Of a DNA stretch of 64,000 bases, positions 57,714 to 64,000 are shown piece by piece (position 1 is the first letter of the stretch; each line of letters starts with the position of its first letter). Origin of the DNA: Megascapheus bottae (Eukaryota > Chordata > Mammalia > Rodentia > Geomyidae); assembly GCA_024803745.1 (NCBI GenBank), contig JANJXV010000004.1:49485858-49549857 (forward strand), read 5' to 3'. Below the pieces are notes generated by a model. It searched no databases and was not told where the DNA came from. It worked only from the letters and a program-made list of their open reading frames with translations. Made by a program: the position numbers and the translations under genes.

Positions 57714-58206
57714 GTGCACATACACCTGCATGTGTATGAGCCAGATTTTGTTCCATTTTCAGCTGTAAGGAATATGGTCAGATTCCATAATTTGGGTATC
57801 ATGTAATACTATAATAAACATGGGTGTGCTGGTGCCTCTGTTTTATCTCTTCATTAAATCTTTGAATAAACATCTAATAATGGTATTACTGGGTCATCTT
57901 GTGGTTCTTTAGTCAGACATTTTTAAGGAATCTTATATTAATTGCCACAGTGGTGTAATCATTTATATTCCATATGCAGTGTATCTGGGTCCTTTCTCTC
58001 CACACACACACATTTAGCTGTTCATGTTCTTCATGATGCCCATCTAAAGTGAGATTGCTATCTCAGTGTTTTAATTCACATTTCCTTTATGGACAGAGAT
58101 GCTGCACAATTCTTTGTGTATTTATTGGTTATATGTACTTCTTCTGAGTCATGCCTATTTCCTTTGCCCTTTTATTAATCAAGTTGTGGATTCTTTGAGG
58201 AGCTAT

Positions 58207-58386
58207 GGGCCGGGAGTTTGGCCTAGCGATTGAGTGCTTGCATAGCATCATGAAGAGCTAGGTTCGATTCCTCAGTACCACATACATAGAAAAAGCTGGA
58301 AGTGGTATTGTGGCTCAAGTAGTAGAGCTCTAGCCTTCAGAAAGTCCAAGGACAGTGCTCACGCCCTGAGTTCAAGTCAAGACTTG
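58207..58386 (+). mobile_element. IDL-Geo SINE lacking its A tail
   Basis: Left half 'gccgggagtttggcctagcg', right module to 'gagttcaagtcaagact', then directly L1 sequence. The missing tail suggests a 3' deletion after insertion. Confidence 0.9.
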
Positions 58387-58744
58387 TATAAATCCTTGTA
58401 TATTCTGGTTAATAACCCTTGTCAGAAATATAACTGGGAAAATTTCTCTCATTATATGGACTGTCTTTGTAGCTGAGAAAATATATCCTTTACTGTAGAA
58501 TAACTTTTTACCTTGATGAAATCCCATTGATCAATTTTCTCTACCATTTGGTGAGCCTATGGAATTATACTCAGAAAGCACTTGCCTATGCCAAAATTTC
58601 ATTAAAAGTGTTTTCATGTAATTATTCACTACTTCTTTTTGTTGGTATACAGAGAAGTTACTAACTTTTACATATTGATTTTATATCCTGCTAATTTTTG
58701 AGAGATATTTATTTTTAATTAGTACTGAGTTATGAATTCTAGAT

Positions 58745-58918
58745 CTGATTATATACTGTATCACCTGAGCCATATATGCAGCCCTCCTTTGTACTGGTTA
58801 TTTTGTAGATTAATTCTAGAGGACTTTTCAATCTGGCATTGGCTTGGAAACATAATTCTCCAGATTCCATCCTCCTGAGTAGACAGTATTTCAGTCGTAA
58901 GCCACTACTATCTAGCTT
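58745..58918 (-). mobile_element. B1-headed SINE, antisense, decayed
   Basis: 'ccatcctcctgagtagacag' and 'tcgtaagccactactatcta' are antisense B1. The right module side is weak. Confidence 0.6.
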
Positions 58919-58919
58919 T

Positions 58920-59760
58920 AAATCCTGTATGTTTCAGGCACTAATGATAAGATTAAATTATAGTTTTAATACGTATAATTTTCAAACCAGTATTTTCCTG
59001 AAACTCTTTCTCTCAGCCTCAAGTATTTTATAAATATGGTGCCTACTACATATGTGCTTACTGATTTTTTCCCCAAGCATCAGATTTATATAATACCCCC
59101 TATATGCTCAAAAGTAGGTCATATTTGATCAACCATAATGAATATACAATTTTCTAAGCAAATTTCACACTTTTATTACTTGCATTTGTGGATTTTATAT
59201 GCTATTAGACATTTCTTTGTGATAGAGCCCTTGGTCTCTGTGTTCTTCATGAATCAAGCAAGGTAGCATCTTTACTCGCCAGGGGATGCATACATATGGT
59301 CCATGTGAATATCGGTGATCCCAAAACTCAATGTCCAGGTGATAACTCATCCCTTCATACTTTCTGACTTCTGCCAATATATTGAAACTGACAAGTACTG
59401 GAAAACACCAGGGTTTGCTATTCCTATAATCCTTTGCACAGAATAGTAAATCAAAGGGCAGCTGCTGCTTATATCTTGATAATTACTTGGAAAACTTAAG
59501 TTACAGAGCTATGGTTGACTAAGTCTGTTTTTCATTGTAATATAACAGTGATAAGATCAATCATCAAGATTACAAGTATGAGCCTTAAAAAATGAATATG
59601 GAATAATCCCTGCAGATTTCTTGGTGCATTAAAGATACTTTTAAATATTATCCCAATTGTCTTATTGCTGCTGCCTCTTGAAAAACACACAGCACAGTGA
59701 TCTACTTGTTTTTCAAAGATTTTTGCTGCTGTTTTTATTGCTACTTTGTTATTGTTGCTT
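58920..59760. other. Unassigned stretch
   Basis: No repeat recognised. The 60-codon minus frame at 59195-59377 (reads FWDHRYSHGPY in its middle) is not recognised and is too short to call. Confidence 0.4.
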
Positions 59761-59764
59761 TTAT

Positions 59765-59872
59765 TGTATGATTTTGGTAATGGGGTTTTAACTGAGAGGC
59801 TTATGCTTGCTTAACCTGCTTAATATGCTGGTGTTCTGTCACTTGATCCATATTTCTGGATGTACATTTTGC
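59765..59872 (-). mobile_element. ID-like SINE, antisense, decayed
   Basis: 'ggtaatggggttttaactga', 'gaggcttatgcttgcttaac' and 'gttctgtcacttgatccata' follow the antisense order of a tRNA-derived ID-type monomer. Confidence 0.5.
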
Positions 59873-59874
59873 TA

Positions 59875-60650
59875 GTTATTTTAGTGAGGGAATCTTAAAT
59901 AATTTCCAGAACTCAGATATGCCTAAGATACACATACTTGACTGTGGTCTACATTTTTTATTCATCACATTGATAATCAAAAAATTAAAAAGAGAGAACA
60001 AAAATTACATTGAAGAAAAAAATTATCAAATGGGCATTTAATTAATAGAGGCTTGAAATTCAGACCTGCTACAATTAGCAGATTTTACTTTTCAAAATTC
60101 TCAAGGGTTGAGAGTACATGAGCTAATAATTGAAGGATTATTTCATAATTTAGAAAGAATTAATTGCAAAGTAGTTTACTCTTCTTAAAGCACTAAGAAT
60201 TATGTGATACAAATATTAGCTTTTAATTTAAGTAATTAAGTATATTTCTCTCTGAATTAATATGATATTAAATCTAATCTTAAGATGCTTATAATTATCC
60301 ACAGGGCTTCATCCTTCCCTTCATCACAAGTATTGTATTAATAGAAAGCTAATTTTGTTTGTACAAACTTTAAATTTCAGAAGGGCATAAAATTGAAATA
60401 TGTAAGAACTCCTGAACAAAGTTAGGTGACTTTACTAAATAATCATGTATATCATTTCTCACTACAAGTGATATTGATTAGTACTATCACTATTTTAAAC
60501 ACAAAAGCACATTTCACAGCATCAGTTTTCAAAAGGTGAACAAAGAAAATGTAGAAAGTCATAATCCTAAACTAACACTGCCATGCAGAGTGGCACTCTG
60601 CAAGTACACATTTGGACCAAAGTCCTTTTCCCTTAGTTGTGTGTAGGATA
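59875..60650. other. Unassigned AT-rich DNA
   Basis: No gene or repeat recognised. Confidence 0.4.
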
Positions 60651-60654
60651 GTGT

Positions 60655-60876
60655 TAGGATGCAGTTCTCAGATTTCTATTTGGACCACCCTCAATTTGGA
60701 TTCTCCCACATATGTCTTCTGAATAGCTGGGATTACAATATACCTGGCAACATGCAACTTTATACTTGGTATAACACTCACTAAAATTTTTGTCTAGACT
60801 GGCATTGAACCACTATGCTCCAGGTCTCTGCTCCTGAATAGCTGGAATTATAGAAGTTTAGTTACTACACCCAGCT
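60655..60876 (-). mobile_element. Two B1-like monomers in tandem, antisense
   Basis: 'tgaatagctgggattacaat' (about 60718) and 'tgaatagctggaattataga' (about 60836) are the same antisense B1 block repeated about 118 bp apart, each followed by a degenerate 'cacccagcttg'-type 5' end. No right module was seen. Confidence 0.65.
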
Positions 60877-60879
60877 TGT

Positions 60880-62455
60880 TTTATAATATTGGAATGTTAC
60901 ATATATGCATATGGTTATCATATGTTTTGGGTTACTTGACTCTTAAAACTAGAAAACTTTATATTTTTCATATAACGGTGATATTTTGTGTTATTGTATT
61001 TGTGTTTGTAATATTATGTGTTACTATTGAAATAATTACAACAAATGACTACTGTACATTAATAAAGATTAACGATCTTCTAAAGTTTGATAGCATAGAC
61101 GATTTTTTTCTATGACCTGCTTTTTAAAGTAATTACTTCTTTTTATATGAATGTAAATACTAATACTTCTTGAAACAATGAGCCAAAACCAAAACAAAAC
61201 AAGGAGAAAGACTGTGTTTTCCAAGGGACATTTGGCAAATGTAGAGGCGTTTCAATCACCACTACTGGAAACGGATACATTCCTGGTAGAAGCCAGGAAT
61301 GTTGCTATATATCCTACCATAAATAGAGTATTTCTGGGGTTATGTGATTAAAGAATAGATATTAGACACATAGGGAGTGGCTTCAGAGAAGAGAATTGCC
61401 AACAGGAGAGTGGAAAGGAGAAAGAAACAACTACTGCTCTTCAATGAACCTGGAATCACGGAGAGGAATCTATTAGTGACATGGTTCCACAGAAAGATTC
61501 ATTAGTTCTTGGGGTGTGGTGCCATGGAGAGATTATAAGAAAAATATATTTCTTACTGCTCTTCTTTAAAACTGCCAGTGTTGTCAGCATCCAGAGACAG
61601 CTAATGCTATTAAGAGCTTGTGTGTTTAGAATGTCTTAGATGAGGGAAACAGAAAACAAAAGTGTAAGTTGGAGTTAATTAAGAAGCAAGCAGGGAAAAA
61701 AAAGAAACAAGATATTTGGACTTAAGTTTAAATTTTAATATTTTTTCTGCATCAATTTTGAATAAGAATGAATTAATGAATCTGTATGTCTTTCTTGTAT
61801 ATAGCCAAAATAATTTATTTTCATGTATATTTCACAAAGTGAGAAATTTGAGAAACTTTAGAGTATATGTATTTCTTTCCTTTAAAAGAAAGAAACTTTA
61901 CATTAAAACTGCACAGTTTAAAATACTTGAAACATTAATTTCTGTTCACGTTTTTGTTTCTTATATGCTTATGAAAAAGTAATTCTTCTCAGCTAATCAT
62001 GTGTGGCAATTAAACCTGTGTGGGATCATGGATTTTGAGAAATGTCCTAAGTGTTATTGTCTTATAATCTAACTATATTAAAATCTGCATTTTCTCATAG
62101 CAAGCTGATTTCAGTGTTCCTTTTTTCCCCTCAAAGCAGGACCCCTAACTGAGGATTAAATTAAAATATGTCCTTTAGTATATGTCTCCCAGTGGAATGT
62201 AAATTACAATTCTAAGATTGTTGGTTTTCATGGCCTATCTGCTATTTTTCTATTAAAGCTTCTAATTTTAGTACACACTATTAGTGTGTTTGCATTATAA
62301 TGAGAGAAGGTTGTCTAAAGTGGGAGGAGATGAAAAGGTGGTAAAATTCTCCTTTAATCTCAGCCTAATAGAGGCAGAGGTTATGAGGATCGAGGACATC
62401 TCTAGGAAAATTTACTTCAGAAATTATGGTTTATCACTATCTTTATACATTTATT
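60880..62455. other. Unassigned AT-rich stretch
   Basis: No repeat or gene. Open frames near 60876-61115 and 61716-61982 are Phe/Leu/Ile-rich products of AT bias. Confidence 0.4.
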
Positions 62456-62459
62456 TGTT

Positions 62460-62640
62460 TATTTGAAAAAGGAAAGGGAAGAGGGGAAAACAAGATGATT
62501 GGTAGAGGGCAGAAGGAGAGAAATGGGGACAAAAATATGAGAAGGGGTATCAGTATGTGAGAAGTAACACACCTACTATCTGGTGAATGTAACTGTAACG
62601 CCTTTATATATTACCCCAATAATAAAAATTAAATTAAAAT
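62460..62640 (+). mobile_element. L1 3' UTR end
   Basis: 'gggaagaggggaaaacaaga', 'tgagaaggggtatcagtatg' and 'tctggtgaatgtaactgtaa', then 'ttaccccaataataaaaatt'. Intermediate in form between the young and older termini. Confidence 0.85.
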
Positions 62641-62644
62641 AAAA

Positions 62645-63085
62645 TAATGTACACACTTAAAAATATGTTCCTTTAAATAATGAAATGTAAAATATCCACT
62701 AGTCTTATATACTGTTGGGGCACCGTATCATCATTTTGATGCTGTCTTTGACATATTACATGGTCTTGAACCAGTTCTAATCTTTGTGGTAAGCAACATT
62801 TATAACCTTTAAGCTGATCTAACTCATCACGCAGAATATTTGTTTCTACCAGATGTTAACCTAGCTTTAATTCAATTCTAGAGGCAGATAGTATGCTTAA
62901 ATTCAATATTTTAAAGTTAACATATACACCTTAGACAAGGTTATTACTGTAATTCATAAGCAAATTTAGGGTATATTTTAAATAAATAAAATATTAAAAT
63001 TTGATGTTTAAAGAAAATATACAAATTAACAGCTTGAGAAATAAACATTAAAGCCTTATTATTTAACTGATGCCTTGATCTGTAC
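62645..63085. other. Unassigned AT-rich DNA
   Basis: No gene or repeat recognised. Confidence 0.4.
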
Positions 63086-63087
63086 TG

Positions 63088-63240
63088 TTAGCTACTTTAA
63101 ACGCTGAGATATGAAGAATGGAGGTTTGAAGCCAGCAGAGATCTAAAACTTGAGGGATTTTTTAATCTAATTATCCAGCACTACATTAGACCTGTGGCTT
63201 GGCTAAAGTGGTATTATACCGGTTATAAACAAGAAAGATA
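63088..63240 (+). mobile_element. Decayed B1-Geo SINE
   Basis: 'tgttagctactttaaacgct', 'gagatatgaagaatggaggt' and 'acctgtggcttggctaaagt' in order. A purine tract follows on the tail side. Confidence 0.6.
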
Positions 63241-63254
63241 AAAAAGATCACAAG

Positions 63255-63560
63255 GGTACTAGAAGAAGAAAGCTAGGAAGAAAGAAAAGGAGGGAGGTAG
63301 GAGGGAAAAAGGGGGGAAGGCAGGAAGGGAAAGAGGGAGGGAGGGAGAGAGGGAGAGAAATAGAAAGGAAGAGAGGGGGGAGGAGGAAAAGAGGAAGGAA
63401 GGAAAGAAGGAAGGAAGGGAGGGAGGGAGGAAGGGAGGGAGGAAGGAAGGAAAGAAAAAAAGGGAAGTGAAGGGAAGGAAAGAAGGAAAACAGAAAATGA
63501 AATGAAGAAAGAAAGGAAGAAAGGAAAAATGAAAGAAAAAGGAAAAGAATGGAAGGAACA
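63255..63560. repeat. Purine-rich (GGAA/GGGA)n tract
   Basis: About 300 bp of almost only A and G on the plus strand. Pro/Ser/Phe-rich minus-strand frames over it are artefacts. Confidence 0.96.
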
Positions 63561-63702
63561 AAGGAATGACACGATGGCAAAAAACTGAATAGTTTTATTA
63601 GGACACATTAATATATAAATGAAAAAAATTATTTCTGTACTACTTAGTTTAGCATAATCTGAGAAAACACACAATATTCCCTAGATTAAATGTACCCTGT
63701 AT

Positions 63703-63776
63703 AACTGGGTTGTAGCTCAGTGACAAACCGCTTGCCTAGCCAGTTCAGTATCCTGAATTCAATTCCGGTACCAAAA
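63703..63776 (+). mobile_element. Solitary ID-type SINE monomer
   Basis: 'gttgtagctcagtgacaaac' carries a pol III A box, 'gcttgcctagcc' follows, and 'gaattcaattccgg' is the B box, then an A tail. Unlike the left half of IDL-Geo (tggcctagtgg), this keeps the classic tagctcagtg box, and it has no right module. Confidence 0.82.
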
Positions 63777-63819
63777 AAGAAAAGCACAAAAAGTATAGTT
63801 AAAAATATGTACCTTATAG

Positions 63820-64000
63820 GGCCGGGAGTTTGGCCTAGTGGTTAAAGTGCTTGCCTAGTGTGCATGAAGACCCGGGTTCAATTCCTCAGTACCACATACA
63901 TAGAAAAAAGCCGGAAGTGGTGCTGAGGCTCAAGTGGTAGAGCTCTAGCCTTGAGAAAGTCCAAGGACAGTGCTCAGGCCCGAGCTCAAGCCCAGGACTG
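63820..64000 (+). mobile_element. Young IDL-Geo SINE, cut by window end
   Basis: Near-consensus left half ('gccgggagtttggcctagtg', 'cccgggttcaattcctcag') and right module to 'caagcccaggactg' at the last base. The A tail and any TSD lie outside. Confidence 0.95.

Larger units (their letters stand above)
57150..58740 (-). mobile_element. Old L1 3' UTR and ORF2, antisense, with nested SINE
   Basis: A T-rich terminus lies near 57150, then antisense 3' UTR and ORF2 landmarks: 'aatggtattactgggtcatc' (complement of DPAI region), 'aaagtgagattgctatctca' and 'gttgtggattctttgagg'. It continues past the SINE at 58390-58740 with 'tattctggttaataaccctt', 'gatcaattttctctaccatt' and 'tatatcctgctaatttttg'. 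Diverged and non-functional. (TG)n at 57679-57712 lies inside. Confidence 0.75.

Noticed and set aside
59195..59377. A 60-codon minus-strand frame with protein-like composition
   Set aside because: Too short, not recognised, no supporting motif or neighbouring exon signal.
63248..63674. Three overlapping Pro/Ser/Phe-rich minus-strand frames of 100-133 codons
   Set aside because: Artefact of a 300-bp purine-rich repeat.

Overview
This window looks like mammalian nuclear DNA from a rodent. It is AT-rich and CpG-poor, has no bacterial gene structure, and is packed with LINE-1 (L1) and SINE copies. The most numerous SINE is a dimer. Its left half is tRNA-like and related to the rodent ID element. 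Its right half ends in a 'ccaggactggc' motif plus an A tail. From memory of the literature this is the IDL-Geo SINE, reported only from Geomyoidea (kangaroo rats, pocket mice, pocket gophers), so a heteromyid or geomyid host is the best guess (inference, moderate confidence).

I see no intact protein-coding gene, no real tRNA or rRNA gene and no CRISPR-like array. The one recognisable cellular gene is a dead processed (retrotransposed) copy of ARL1 at 50874-51909. It has lost its start codon, has an in-frame stop, frameshifts and deletions, and is flanked by a target-site duplication (TSD). All the longer open frames are pieces of L1 ORF2, SINE read-through or microsatellite translations.

Layout: 0.3-2.0 kb, an old L1 tail carrying a nested SINE, plus a tiny L1 tail. 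2-8 kb, mostly unrecognised AT-rich DNA with scattered antisense SINEs and a possible LTR. 8-14.3 kb, dense SINEs (one nested pair, one tandem pair) and a TC/AC microsatellite. 14.3-19.8 kb, mostly unrecognised, with old L1 scraps. 19.8-27.3 kb, a stack of nested L1s and SINEs. 27.3-33.6 kb, mostly unrecognised. 33.65-35.9 kb, a clear 5'-inverted L1. 36-39.4 kb, sparse. 39.4-50.6 kb, more L1, SINE and microsatellite. 50.9-51.9 kb, the ARL1 pseudogene. 52.5-53.4 kb, two young SINEs. 56.4-57.0 kb, a repeat-free block that could be a conserved noncoding element. 57.1-58.9 kb, an antisense L1 with a nested SINE. 59-64 kb, sparse, ending in a purine tract, an ID-like SINE and a young IDL-Geo copy cut by the window edge.

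The most informative content is retrotransposition history. Several L1 insertions show 5' inversion (twin priming), some with TSDs readable by eye. Nested insertions order the families in time. Two SINE architectures, one 7SL/B1-headed and one tRNA-headed, share the same right-hand module. I found no convincing new biological system. The window reads as an intergenic or intronic, L1-rich, gene-poor stretch.
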